From: JAKSSE01 sp045597645
GTDB taxonomy: Bacteria; Bacillota; Clostridia; Lachnospirales; Lachnospiraceae
DNA: 64,000 nucleotides
Assembly (NCBI GenBank): GCA_045597645.1
Contig: JAZLKM010000027.1
Span: forward strand, 62,001-126,000
Reading direction: 5' to 3'
The position numbers and the translations under genes are program-made. Position 1 is the first letter of the stretch, and the number at the start of each line of letters is the position of its first letter. Of this stretch, positions 33,856 through 42,782 are shown one piece after another. The notes below the pieces were generated by a model. The model had not been told where the DNA came from, searched no databases, and saw only the letters and a program-made list of their open reading frames with translations.

Positions 33856-36687
33856 TCATTTCAGGTATGGTTTCAAAAATCGTCCCGTCACAGATTTTTC
33901 GACTTTGCAGACCTGCTCAGGAGTACCCTTTGCTATAACTGTACCTCCTGCATCTCCACCCTCAGGCCCCATGTCAATAATATAGTCTGCCGTCTTTATC
34001 ACATCGAGATTGTGCTCTATAACTACAACTGTATTACCACCATCTGATAATCTACGCAGTATATCTATAAGCTTATGTACATCTGCAAAATGCAAACCCG
34101 TGGTCGGCTCATCCAATATGTAAATGGTCTTTCCTGTTCCTCTCCTGCAAAGCTCGGTTGCCAGCTTAACTCGCTGCGCCTCTCCGCCTGAAAGCTGAGT
34201 AGATGGCTGTCCCAACTTGACGTAGCCTAAACCAACATCATACATTGTCTGTACGACTCTTTTAATTCTCGGTACGTTTTCGAAGAAACTACAAGCCTCC
34301 TCTACAGTCATATCAAGCACATCAAAGATATTTTTCCCTTTGTATAAAACATCCAGGGTCTCTCTGTTATAGCGCTTTCCTCCACACACCTCGCAAGGGA
34401 CATAAACATCTGGCAAAAAGTGCATCTCTATTTTTACTATTCCATCTCCACTGCAGGCCTCGCATCTTCCTCCCTTTACATTGAACGAGAATCTTCCCTT
34501 GCTGTATCCGTGCATCTTAGCGTCATTTGTTGCCGCAAATAGATCTCGAATTAAATCAAATACACCAGTGTATGTAGCCGGATTTGATCTGGGAGTACGC
34601 CCTATAGGGGACTGATCGATAGCAATTATTTTGTCCAGTTGCTCCGTTCCATCTATTCCTGCGTGTTCTCCAGGCAACGTTCTTGCTCTATTCAAAGTAT
34701 GCGCCAAAGACTTATATAGAATCTCATTGATCAAGGAGCTCTTACCCGAGCCAGACACACCAGTCACCACTGTCATTATTCCCAACGGAACATCTACCGT
34801 CACATTTTTCAAATTATGTTCCTTAGCGCCACGTATCTTAAGCCATCCAGTAGGCTTACGTCTCTCCTTAGGCACATCAATAGATTTCCTACCAGACAGG
34901 TAATCTCCCGTTATACTATTCTCACATGCTTCTATCTCTGCGGCTGTACCCATGGCAACTACTTCTCCGCCATGGCTTCCTGCTCCAGGACCTATATCAA
35001 CTATATAATCAGCCTCTCGCATAGTCTCCTCGTCATGTTCTACCACTATAAGCGAGTTGCCTAGGTCTTTCAGATTCTTAAGAGCATTTATAAGTTTCTC
35101 GTTGTCGCGCTGGTGTAGACCTATAGAAGGTTCATCCAAAATATACGTTACACCTACTAATCCGGAACCAATTTGAGTAGCCAGCCTTATTCGCTGAGCC
35201 TCTCCACCCGAAAGGGATGCTGTAGCTCTTGACATATTCAAATATCCAAGGCCAACTTCATTTAGAAATCCGATACGTCCCTTTATTTCTTTTAAAATAG
35301 CATCTCCAATAAAGTGCTGTCTCTGCGTAAGTTCAAGACTATCCAGAAAATCATTCATCTCTGAAATCGAAAGCAGCGTAAGCTCATGTATATTCTTACC
35401 ACCAAAAGTTACCGCTAAGGACTCTGGCTTTAACCTTTGACCCTTGCAGTCTGAGCAAGGTGTCACTGTCATGAATTCCTCATATTCTGCCTTGGCTGTC
35501 TCGCTAAAGGTCTCTCTGTATCTACGCTCAACGTTCTTTATCAAGCCTTCGAATAGTGTTGGATATACTCCTGTTCCTCTCTGACCTACATAATGGACAT
35601 CGACCATCCTATCAAAGCCATAAAAAAACATATTCTGTATGTTCTCTGGCAAATCCTTAAACGGGGTTGTGAGTTTGAACTTGTATTCTTTTGCCAACGC
35701 CTCCAATAATGCATAGGCGAAGCTGCCCTTTTTGCCAGACGACTGCCATCCCATCACTTGAACAGCTCCATCCACAAAGCTTAGACTCGTGTCTGGCACC
35801 ATAAGCTTTGGCGAAAATTCCATCTTATAGCCCAGCCCTACGCAGGTAGGGCACGCGCCAAATGGGTTATTAAAAGAAAATGATCTAGGCTCAATCTCTC
35901 CGATACTAACTCCACAATCCGGACAGGAGAAGCTCTCAGAAAACTGCAGTTGCTCTTTTCCTATGACATCTACTGTCAAAAGACCATTCGCAAGTTCAAG
36001 CACCGTCTCAATAGAATCTGCCAGTCTTTTTTCAATATCCGGCTTTACAACCAGACGATCCACCACAATCTCTATGGTATGCTTAATGTTCTTATCCAGA
36101 GAAATATCCTCTGATAAGTCATACATATTGCCGTCCACTATTGCTCTTACGTAGCCGCTCTTTTTTGCGCGCTCAAAAAGCTTCTCATGCATACCCTTTC
36201 GACCGCGCACAACAGGTGCCAAAAGCTGTATTTTGGTACCTTCCTCTAATTCCATTATGGAATCAACCATCTGATCCACAGTCTGCTTATATACTTCTCT
36301 TCCACAGTTAGGGCAATGTGGTATACCTGCTCTGGCATAAAGCAATCTCAGATAATCATATATTTCAGTAACTGTACCCACTGTAGATCTAGGGTTACGG
36401 TTAGTAGACTTCTGATCAATAGAAATAGCTGGTGACAGGCCCTCTATTTTATCTACCCTCGGCTTTTCCATCTGACCCAAAAACTGTCTTGCATAAGAAG
36501 ACAATGACTCCATATATCTGCGCTGTCCCTCCGCATATATGGTATCAAAAGCCAATGAAGACTTACCCGAACCTGAAAGTCCAGTTAAAACTACAAATTC
36601 ATTTCTAGGAATATCAAGATCAATATGCTTTAGGTTGTGCTCACTCGCACCTCGTATTTTTATGTATTTTCTATTGTTGCTGTCCAT
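33856..36687 (-). CDS. uvrA: Excinuclease ABC subunit A
   Basis: 943 residues, the full family length. It has two ABC ATPase modules with Walker A GLSGSGKSS and GVSGSGKSS, two LSGGEAQR signatures, and zinc modules (CPNC near residue 125; CPDC..CPTC around 257-283; CEAC..CEVC around 740). With UvrB it scans DNA for bulky lesions in nucleotide excision repair. It starts 8 bases after the uvrB stop, with SD TGAGGAA overlapping the end of uvrB. Expression presumably comes from the SOS-controlled uvrB promoter. Confidence 0.97.
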   Translation of the reverse strand: MDSNNRKYIKIRGASEHNLKHIDLDIPRNEFVVLTGLSGSGKSSLAFDTIYAEGQRRYMESLSSYARQFLGQMEKPRVDKIEGLSPAISIDQKSTNRNPRSTVGTVTEIYDYLRLLYARAGIPHCPNCGREVYKQTVDQMVDSIMELEEGTKIQLLAPVVRGRKGMHEKLFERAKKSGYVRAIVDGNMYDLSEDISLDKNIKHTIEIVVDRLVVKPDIEKRLADSIETVLELANGLLTVDVIGKEQLQFSESFSCPDCGVSIGEIEPRSFSFNNPFGACPTCVGLGYKMEFSPKLMVPDTSLSFVDGAVQVMGWQSSGKKGSFAYALLEALAKEYKFKLTTPFKDLPENIQNMFFYGFDRMVDVHYVGQRGTGVYPTLFEGLIKNVERRYRETFSETAKAEYEEFMTVTPCSDCKGQRLKPESLAVTFGGKNIHELTLLSISEMNDFLDSLELTQRQHFIGDAILKEIKGRIGFLNEVGLGYLNMSRATASLSGGEAQRIRLATQIGSGLVGVTYILDEPSIGLHQRDNEKLINALKNLKDLGNSLIVVEHDEETMREADYIVDIGPGAGSHGGEVVAMGTAAEIEACENSITGDYLSGRKSIDVPKERRKPTGWLKIRGAKEHNLKNVTVDVPLGIMTVVTGVSGSGKSSLINEILYKSLAHTLNRARTLPGEHAGIDGTEQLDKIIAIDQSPIGRTPRSNPATYTGVFDLIRDLFAATNDAKMHGYSKGRFSFNVKGGRCEACSGDGIVKIEMHFLPDVYVPCEVCGGKRYNRETLDVLYKGKNIFDVLDMTVEEACSFFENVPRIKRVVQTMYDVGLGYVKLGQPSTQLSGGEAQRVKLATELCRRGTGKTIYILDEPTTGLHFADVHKLIDILRRLSDGGNTVVVIEHNLDVIKTADYIIDMGPEGGDAGGTVIAKGTPEQVCKVEKSVTGRFLKPYLK

Positions 36688-36694
36688 GGGTTCC

Positions 36695-38674
36695 TCACAT
36701 GTCTCTGAGCATATTTTTAAGCTCTACCATCTTGTCTCTATACTCTGCAGCAGCCTCAAAGTTTAGGTCACCTGCTGCTTTTTCCATCTTCTTTTTAACT
36801 TTCTCAATAGCCTTCGTAAGCTCTTCTTTGGTCATAGTCTCAGGATCCTTCTGGAGCATCAGATCCTCCTTGGCCACCTTCTTTGAGATAGAAATAAGCT
36901 CACGAACCGCCTTTTCTATAGTGGTAGGTGTGATACCATGCTCTTCATTATAGGCCTGCTGTATTTTCCTACGACGTTCAGTCTCAGTAATTGCTGCATA
37001 CATGGAATCAGTCATAGTATCCGCATACATAATTACACGACCTGATGAGTTACGTGCTGCACGTCCTACTGTCTGTATAAGAGAAGTCTCTGATCTAAGG
37101 AATCCTTCCTTATCGGCATCAAGTATTGCTACAAGCGTAATCTCCGGAATATCAAGACCCTCTCTCAAAAGGTTAATTCCTACTAATACGTCAAAGACAT
37201 CCAGACGTAAATCTCGAATAATCTCTGAGCGTTCCAAAGTATCGATATCAGAGTGCAGATACTTTACTCTTATGCCAAGCTCAGCCATATAATCCGTGAG
37301 GTCCTCCGCCATCTTCTTAGTAAGCGTAGTTACCAGCACTTTGTGATGGTCCTTCGTCTCCTTTTTTATCTCGCTTATGAGATGGTCCACCTGTCCTTCA
37401 GTCGGGAATACGGCAATCTCAGGGTCCAAAAGACCCGTAGGTCTGATGACCTGTTCTGTGCGCAGCAGCTCATGCTCTGCCTCATATTTTCCAGGCGTAG
37501 CAGACACAAACATCAACCGGTCTATTTTACTTTCGAATTCTTCAAAGCAAAGAGGTCTATTGTCTTTTGCTGACGGCAATCTAAACCCATAGTCTACCAA
37601 AGTGTTCTTGCGACTCTGATCTCCATTGTACATAGCCCCCAGCTGCGGAACTGTCATATGCGACTCATCAATGATGATAAGGAAATCGTCATCGAAATAG
37701 TCCATAAGAGTCTCAGGTGTCGAGCCCGGCTCTCGACCAGCAAGATGCCTTGAGTAATTCTCAATGCCACTGCAGAATCCGGTCTCTCTTAGCATTTCTA
37801 TGTCAAAATTTGTCCTCTCCTCTATGCGCTGTGCTTCAAGGAGCTTCTCCTTTCCTTTGAAAAACTTGATACGCTCTGACAGCTCCTCTTCTATGTGCTG
37901 ACATGCAACATTTATTTTCTCCTGAGGCACTACATAATGAGATGCTGGAAATACTGCTATATGTGAAAGCTCAGCATTCTTCTCACCAGTCAGAACATTT
38001 ATCTCACATATTCTATCTATCTCATCGCCGAAAAACTCTACCCTAAATGCAGTCTCATCAAAGTAGGCTGGAAAGATGTCTAACACATCGCCTTTCGCTC
38101 TGAATGTGCCTCGTTCAAACCCCATATCCCCACGAGTATACTGAAGCTCTATGAGCTTGCGCATTACATCGTCCCTATCCTTGGTCTGTCCCTGGCGCAG
38201 CGAAAGCATCATGTTCTTATAGTCTATAGGCGAACCCAATCCATAAATGCATGATACAGAGGCCACAACTATTACATCTCTTCTCTCCACAAGCGATGCT
38301 GTAGCCGAAAGTCGTAACTTATCTATTTCATCATTAATTGATGAATCCTTTGCTATATAAGTATCAGACTGAGGTATATAGGCCTCTGGCTGATAGTAGT
38401 CATAATAGGATACAAAATACTCTACTGCATTCTCAGGGAAGAATTCTTTAAACTCGCCGTACAGCTGAGCCGCCAATGTCTTATTGTGCGCAATGACGAG
38501 AGTCGGCTTGTTAAGCGCTTGTATTACATTAGCCATAGTAAAGGTCTTACCAGAGCCAGTCACACCCAATAACGTCTGGAATTGGTTTCCTTCTTTAAAT
38601 CCATTAACCAAAGCCTCTATTGCCTGCGGCTGGTCACCCGTTGGCTCATATTTTGAATGTAATTTAAAATCCAT
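36695..38674 (-). CDS. uvrB: Excinuclease ABC subunit B
   Basis: About 659 residues: Walker A GVTGSGKT, the beta-hairpin YYDYYQPEAYIPQSDTYI, the DESH helicase box, QTVGRAARN (motif VI) and a C-terminal UVR domain that contacts UvrC. It verifies damage and positions the incision complex. ATG at 38674 begins the conserved MDFKLHSKY, preceded by AGAGGAG; the 17-residue extension to 38725 is not conserved. A SOS box and a near-consensus promoter lie 65-105 bases upstream. Confidence 0.97.
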   Translation of the reverse strand: MDFKLHSKYEPTGDQPQAIEALVNGFKEGNQFQTLLGVTGSGKTFTMANVIQALNKPTLVIAHNKTLAAQLYGEFKEFFPENAVEYFVSYYDYYQPEAYIPQSDTYIAKDSSINDEIDKLRLSATASLVERRDVIVVASVSCIYGLGSPIDYKNMMLSLRQGQTKDRDDVMRKLIELQYTRGDMGFERGTFRAKGDVLDIFPAYFDETAFRVEFFGDEIDRICEINVLTGEKNAELSHIAVFPASHYVVPQEKINVACQHIEEELSERIKFFKGKEKLLEAQRIEERTNFDIEMLRETGFCSGIENYSRHLAGREPGSTPETLMDYFDDDFLIIIDESHMTVPQLGAMYNGDQSRKNTLVDYGFRLPSAKDNRPLCFEEFESKIDRLMFVSATPGKYEAEHELLRTEQVIRPTGLLDPEIAVFPTEGQVDHLISEIKKETKDHHKVLVTTLTKKMAEDLTDYMAELGIRVKYLHSDIDTLERSEIIRDLRLDVFDVLVGINLLREGLDIPEITLVAILDADKEGFLRSETSLIQTVGRAARNSSGRVIMYADTMTDSMYAAITETERRRKIQQAYNEEHGITPTTIEKAVRELISISKKVAKEDLMLQKDPETMTKEELTKAIEKVKKKMEKAAGDLNFEAAAEYRDKMVELKNMLRDM

Positions 38675-38739
38675 AGCTCCTCTTAAAGCAATAATCAAGA
38701 ACAAAACTACACAACAATTGCTCAAATTTACATTTTGTT

Positions 38740-38768
38740 ATTGTATCATGAGGCTCCGGCTTTGTCTA
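38740..38768 (-). promoter_or_regulatory. Sigma-A promoter of uvrB-uvrA
   Basis: Minus strand: -35 TAGACA (38768-38763), a 17-base spacer, -10 TACAAT (38745-38740). Both hexamers differ from consensus at one position. The leader to the uvrB ATG is about 60 bases. Confidence 0.7.
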
Positions 38769-38780
38769 GAACTAATGTTC
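38769..38780. promoter_or_regulatory. SOS box (LexA/DinR operator) for uvrB-uvrA
   Basis: GAACTAATGTTC fits the Firmicutes LexA consensus GAAC-N4-GTTC exactly and directly abuts the -35 hexamer of the uvrB promoter. LexA bound here would block RNA polymerase, as for uvrBA in Bacillus. Confidence 0.82.
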
Positions 38781-38797
38781 GACATGGCGTAGGGCAT

Positions 38798-38836
38798 AAA
38801 AATCGGCCCATACTCATTAGATGAGTTTGGACCGGC
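38798..38836 (-). terminator. Terminator after the lipoprotein gene
   Basis: On the minus strand a long stem (38821-38834 with 38804-38817; 13 pairs with one mismatch and one G-U) closes a 3-base loop and is followed by ATTTTTATG. It lies 15 bases past the lipoprotein stop. Confidence 0.75.
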
Positions 38837-38850
38837 TTTCACATTTATTT

Positions 38851-40233
38851 TTACAGCATATTGCTTACTAGAGATTCTTCAAATGCTGGCATATAGTTCA
38901 TTTGAAAATCTGCAAATGCATGCTCATTATTAGACGAAAAAGAGATCGAAATCTTGCAGATATACTCTGTACTGCGTGGTGCTGTCATGTAATACTCAGC
39001 TGAAAATGATTTTCTCGCATCATTGCTGACATATCTGCCAACCTGCTTCCCATTACTATCATAAAGCATCTCAAGACCGTTCATTCTAGAAGCATCCACA
39101 GCCTCTACTAGCACAATCACATATACATCGTTGATAGTTGCCTCTATGTATCCATCTGCCTCCGCCTGGGTAAATCCAGGGCTTGGAAAATAGAACGAGT
39201 AATCAAAATCTGCCACATTTCCATTATATTTTGGGCAGCCCACGTCCAGACCCAACATCCAGCTACTGCATCCGTCTACAGCAGAAGATACAGACAAATC
39301 ACTATCTCCTATTACGTTCTCATCACCTGCAGTGTCTTCAATTGGCTGTACTGCTGGGGTTGCTGGCGCAGATATCTCCACAGCTGCGACACTTCCTGTA
39401 TCAACCTTCGGACTATCAGAGCCATCTAATTTTACAGTTTTTGCTGCTTCTTCCTGGCTCACCCCAAGAGCATCTATGAATCCATCTATCACTTTTTTAT
39501 ATAAATCTAATTCCGCCTCTCCTTTATTTTCGTGGAAAGATTTATATATTATGTATTCCATTGTAAAAAGTTCTTCTGAAGCACTATCGATATTCGAATT
39601 ATTTCTCAGATTCATCGTCATCTTTGCATCTGATAAAGTATTGCCCCATATCTCAATGTAATAATAAAGAGTATAAGACCCGTTGCTTACTGTATTTTCC
39701 TCAATATACGCATTTCCTTTTCTCGAAGTAGGTATTACTTTTTCAAGCATGTCATCTGTACTTGAAAATACATAGGTTCCGTGCTCAGATTTCTTCAAAA
39801 ACGAACTATTGTCCGTCCCATCATATACACTCCACTTGATTGAAACGTGGTCCTTGGGAACCATACCTGCCTTCTGTTCGCTATCATATTCCCACCAAAA
39901 TCCAGCTTCATTGTCAGCATCAACTCCTAGCACTTTGTGATCGTAATCCAAAACTGGAATCTCCACATCAAATGGAAAAGCCCAATGATTAGGCGCAGCC
40001 TCCTTCAGCGAAAGCTCCACTATATTGGTCAGATCAAACTCTTCGCCTACTGATAACTCGTATTTTTTTATATCCTCTACGACTTTGGTCTCTTCTATAT
40101 CATTTGCGGACTGTTTTGGTGTATAAGCCTCAACCTCAGCTTCTGTTGATTGTTCAATAGCTTTTTCCCCACATCCAGTTGTGGCCATTGTAAGCATAAG
40201 CCCTGCAATGATAATCAATACGCTTTTCTTCAT
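38851..40233 (-). CDS. Secreted lipoprotein of unknown function
   Basis: 460 residues starting with a lipoprotein signal peptide whose lipobox is ATTGC (Cys about residue 21). A low-complexity acidic linker (about 22-55) leads to a domain of about 225 residues, then a Thr/Ala/Pro-rich linker and a second domain beginning near GLDVGCPKYNG. I do not recognise either domain. A promoter-like motif almost identical to that of the CAP-protein/sigma gene pair lies about 60 bases upstream, so it is a probable target of the adjacent membrane-tethered ECF sigma factor. SD AAGGAG is strong. Confidence 0.75.
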   Translation of the reverse strand: MKKSVLIIIAGLMLTMATTGCGEKAIEQSTEAEVEAYTPKQSANDIEETKVVEDIKKYELSVGEEFDLTNIVELSLKEAAPNHWAFPFDVEIPVLDYDHKVLGVDADNEAGFWWEYDSEQKAGMVPKDHVSIKWSVYDGTDNSSFLKKSEHGTYVFSSTDDMLEKVIPTSRKGNAYIEENTVSNGSYTLYYYIEIWGNTLSDAKMTMNLRNNSNIDSASEELFTMEYIIYKSFHENKGEAELDLYKKVIDGFIDALGVSQEEAAKTVKLDGSDSPKVDTGSVAAVEISAPATPAVQPIEDTAGDENVIGDSDLSVSSAVDGCSSWMLGLDVGCPKYNGNVADFDYSFYFPSPGFTQAEADGYIEATINDVYVIVLVEAVDASRMNGLEMLYDSNGKQVGRYVSNDARKSFSAEYYMTAPRSTEYICKISISFSSNNEHAFADFQMNYMPAFEESLVSNML

Positions 40234-40289
40234 TTCTTTCTCCTTTTCAATGACATATCTGCTGCTTTTACAGTTCCTCTCCTCTGTAA

Positions 40290-40321
40290 TAATAAGTACC
40301 TAGGGAAAGAAAAAAGGTTTT
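40290..40321 (-). promoter_or_regulatory. Candidate ECF-sigma promoter A (lipoprotein gene)
   Basis: Minus strand: AAAACC (40321-40316), 16 bases ending in CCCTAG, then GTACTTATTA (40299-40290). The same two blocks with the same spacing occur upstream of the CAP-protein gene. AAC in the -35 region is typical of ECF-dependent promoters; assignment to the sigma gene between them is inference. Confidence 0.65.
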
Positions 40322-40340
40322 ATAATTTTGTAATTTGTCT

Positions 40341-41750
40341 CTATTTTTCTTTCTGCGATAGCACAATTACAATATCTTTTGGGTACTCCACCATAAGCGT
40401 TATTCCCACTCCTGCATCGCTGCCATTTTCTCCTAGCAGCAAGTAATCTCCCAAATACAATTTTTCGCACTGCACTGGGCATTTTTCCAGCAAATCAAGC
40501 CAACCAATGAAAATGTATTCTTCTGCGTAGTTTTCCATCAAAAAATCAGATGTGAAAATATACTCTGTATCCGATATTTTCTGCGGATGTACTATTTTGC
40601 TTTCATCTGTTTCATTCAATATGGACAGGCCGATATACTCTGAATAATCAACAGACATAACATCTTCTGCTTCAATATCAATATCTGTTACCTCCTCAGA
40701 TGTGTTTTCTTCGCATTCCTCTAAAGATTGACCTTCGCCCTGCGAATCATATTCAACAATCTCCTCCCCAGCTGTATCCTCCAGGTCATCTTGCTGCAAG
40801 TCCTCTTTTGACTGAGCATTCTCTAATATAACAGTCTGCTTTGAATGGTTATATGCGTATAATCCTCCAATCACCCCGGCTCCGCCAAGAGTAACCGCAC
40901 CTGCAATCATCAGTACCTTTGCTACTCCTATTTTTCCTACTGCAGTCGCCTTGGCTGATACAGTACTTTCTGTTGATGAAGCAAAGCTTGATTTGTCTGA
41001 TGCTGTACTTCCTGCTGTATCTGCTCCCTCTAATACTAGTGAAGATGCCTTCAATCCTACTTCTTGGCAGCTTTTTGCATACACATTTTCCGCCGCATGT
41101 GCTGTAAGTATTGTTCTTTTTGAAAGAAGCTTGAGAGCCGGCAAAAGCGTAGGAAGTGTAAATGCGTGAAGCTTATATCCACCTTTCTTCTCTTCTTCCT
41201 CTACCCTGTCTTTGATATATTTTCTTGCATAATTGAGTCTGCTTTTTACCGTATTTACCGAACAGTCCATCAGCTCAGCAATTTGCTCCAGCTTGAGATT
41301 ATCAAAATAAAACGCAAGCACTGTCATCTTCTGCAACTCAGATAACTCTTCGATGATTTTTCTTACTATTTCAGCAGTGGCTTTTTGATCCACCGACAAT
41401 TCTGGTATAGTATCGATATCTATGTCTTCAATGGTGTCAAAAAGCCCCTCTGCTTCTTCCGTCAGCAAATACTCCTTCTTTTCTCTTTCATTTCTATACA
41501 TTTTACAGCTCTGATTGTAAACGATGGTATAGAGCCAGGCCAAAGTTGCCTCAGAAGTATCTAGCTTACTTATATTCTTGTATGCTTCAACAAATGTAAT
41601 CTGAACCAAATCCTGAGCATCCGATTCGTTCTTCGTACATTGCTTTGCTCTAAAATATACACTGTTATAAGTGGCTGAATACAACTTGTTAAAGCCTTCT
41701 TCCTTTCCAGCCTTCATAAGTTCAACAGCTTCTCTAAAGTCAATTTTCAT
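40341..41750 (-). CDS. ECF sigma factor fused to a transmembrane segment and extracytoplasmic domain
   Basis: 469 residues, far longer than ordinary ECF sigma factors (about 170-200). Region 2 spans about 22-90 (DAQDLVQITFVEAYKNI, LAWLYTIVYN) and region 4 about 130-180 (LKLEQIAELMDCSVNTVKSRL). A Ser/Ala/Thr-rich stretch follows, then one membrane segment (about 276-298), an acidic linker and a C-terminal domain of about 110 residues that should lie outside the cell. Signal sensing and sigma activity would thus share one polypeptide. It lies 47 bases after the CAP-protein gene and is probably cotranscribed with it. SD AAGGAG precedes the ATG. Confidence 0.88.
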   Translation of the reverse strand: MKIDFREAVELMKAGKEEGFNKLYSATYNSVYFRAKQCTKNESDAQDLVQITFVEAYKNISKLDTSEATLAWLYTIVYNQSCKMYRNEREKKEYLLTEEAEGLFDTIEDIDIDTIPELSVDQKATAEIVRKIIEELSELQKMTVLAFYFDNLKLEQIAELMDCSVNTVKSRLNYARKYIKDRVEEEEKKGGYKLHAFTLPTLLPALKLLSKRTILTAHAAENVYAKSCQEVGLKASSLVLEGADTAGSTASDKSSFASSTESTVSAKATAVGKIGVAKVLMIAGAVTLGGAGVIGGLYAYNHSKQTVILENAQSKEDLQQDDLEDTAGEEIVEYDSQGEGQSLEECEENTSEEVTDIDIEAEDVMSVDYSEYIGLSILNETDESKIVHPQKISDTEYIFTSDFLMENYAEEYIFIGWLDLLEKCPVQCEKLYLGDYLLLGENGSDAGVGITLMVEYPKDIVIVLSQKEK

Positions 41751-41797
41751 AGAAAACTCCTTTTGACATTTACACCATCATACGTCCAATTATACAC

Positions 41798-42562
41798 CTA
41801 TCTAAAGCACTGCACCCAATATCTTTCATATCCGCCTTCAACCTTCTTGTAAAAGACAGATATTGCGGTTTCATATTTTGTTGATCCCGCGTTTAAGATA
41901 TTATTTCTGTGACCTGGAGAGTTAATCCACGCCTCAAATACCTTTTCTACCATTTCCATATCATCATATCCTGAATAAAACACTGGCGTATAAGCAATGT
42001 TCTCAGAAAATCTGTATGACCAGTGCTCCCAATAATTTGCAGAGGTTATAGCCCTCTCATCAGCACCCATAGAAACTGTATTCATTTTTATATTATACTT
42101 TAGCGGTTCTTTTCCATTAGCAACTCTGTATTCATTAATCAGCTCGTACATTCTCTTAATCTCAGCGTCAGAACCATAATGTCCTTCTACGGTTGCCGTT
42201 CCAGCTGTCCACTGTGTTTTTGTATACGTCCAATCGTTAGGATTCACCCTCCAATCCTGGTTGTATATTACAGAAGGCGCTTTAACTGTATATACCTCAT
42301 CTGTTATATCTTCAGGCTTTCTTTCCTCCACAACCGGCTTCTGTGGTTCTGACTCCTCCTGCTTGGGTTTCTCCACTATCGGACTCTGCGGCGCTGGCTC
42401 CTCCTGCCTGAGTTCCTCTATCACAGGAACTTCGATTTCTTCCTTTGAACCACCTGGTCCCCACGCATAGACCTGCGTACATGTTCCCAACGATGTCATG
42501 GCAATTGCAGCAACTGTAGTAATGCCTAACAAAACCTTCTTCACTTTAATTAGCTTACTCAT
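41798..42562 (-). CDS. Secreted CAP-domain (SCP/PR-1-like) protein
   Basis: 254 residues: signal peptide (about 1-33, cleavage near VYA-W), a repeated Glu/Pro linker (EEPAPQSP, EESEPQKP; about 45-85), and a C-terminal CAP domain with INEYRVANG, SENIAY and WINSPGHRNNIL. CAP domains are common in secreted bacterial envelope proteins; their reaction is not settled. It is the first gene of the unit containing the tethered sigma factor and is headed by a promoter motif shared with the lipoprotein gene. Confidence 0.88.
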   Translation of the reverse strand: MSKLIKVKKVLLGITTVAAIAMTSLGTCTQVYAWGPGGSKEEIEVPVIEELRQEEPAPQSPIVEKPKQEESEPQKPVVEERKPEDITDEVYTVKAPSVIYNQDWRVNPNDWTYTKTQWTAGTATVEGHYGSDAEIKRMYELINEYRVANGKEPLKYNIKMNTVSMGADERAITSANYWEHWSYRFSENIAYTPVFYSGYDDMEMVEKVFEAWINSPGHRNNILNAGSTKYETAISVFYKKVEGGYERYWVQCFR

Positions 42563-42613
42563 ATTTTCACCCTTTTACCGCACTCTCTGGCGGCCCTTTC
42601 TTTTTGTTTGTAC

Positions 42614-42645
42614 TAATAAGTACCAAGGGCTTTGAAAAAGGTTTT
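42614..42645 (-). promoter_or_regulatory. Candidate ECF-sigma promoter B (CAP protein-sigma unit)
   Basis: Minus strand: AAAACC (42645-42640), 16 bases ending in CCCTTG, then GTACTTATTA (42623-42614). This matches promoter A over about 25 of 32 positions with identical spacing. If real, the sigma factor would autoregulate. Confidence 0.65.
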
Positions 42646-42684
42646 ATATTTTTATAAAAAATCTTATTTTCTATTCTTTACATG

Positions 42685-42726
42685 ATTTGTACCTTTTATT
42701 TTTTATATTTTTGTACCTTTTTTATG
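42685..42726. repeat. Direct repeat in the divergent intergenic region
   Basis: TTTGTACCTTTT occurs at about 42687-42697 and 42711-42721, 24 bp apart in an AT-rich stretch between the divergent CAP-protein and amidohydrolase genes. It may be an operator or chance repetition in low-complexity DNA. No clear sigma-A promoter for the + strand genes is visible. Confidence 0.3.
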
Positions 42727-42782
42727 TGTACAGACTAGTGCTATTGTTTGTAACAAGTTATTTGACGTTATAAGGAGCCTTT

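Noticed and set aside
42563..42782. Possible riboswitch for the ECF S-component unit
   Set aside because: I looked for TPP, FMN, cobalamin and preQ1-type conserved boxes in the leader and saw none; the region is AT-rich with direct repeats only.
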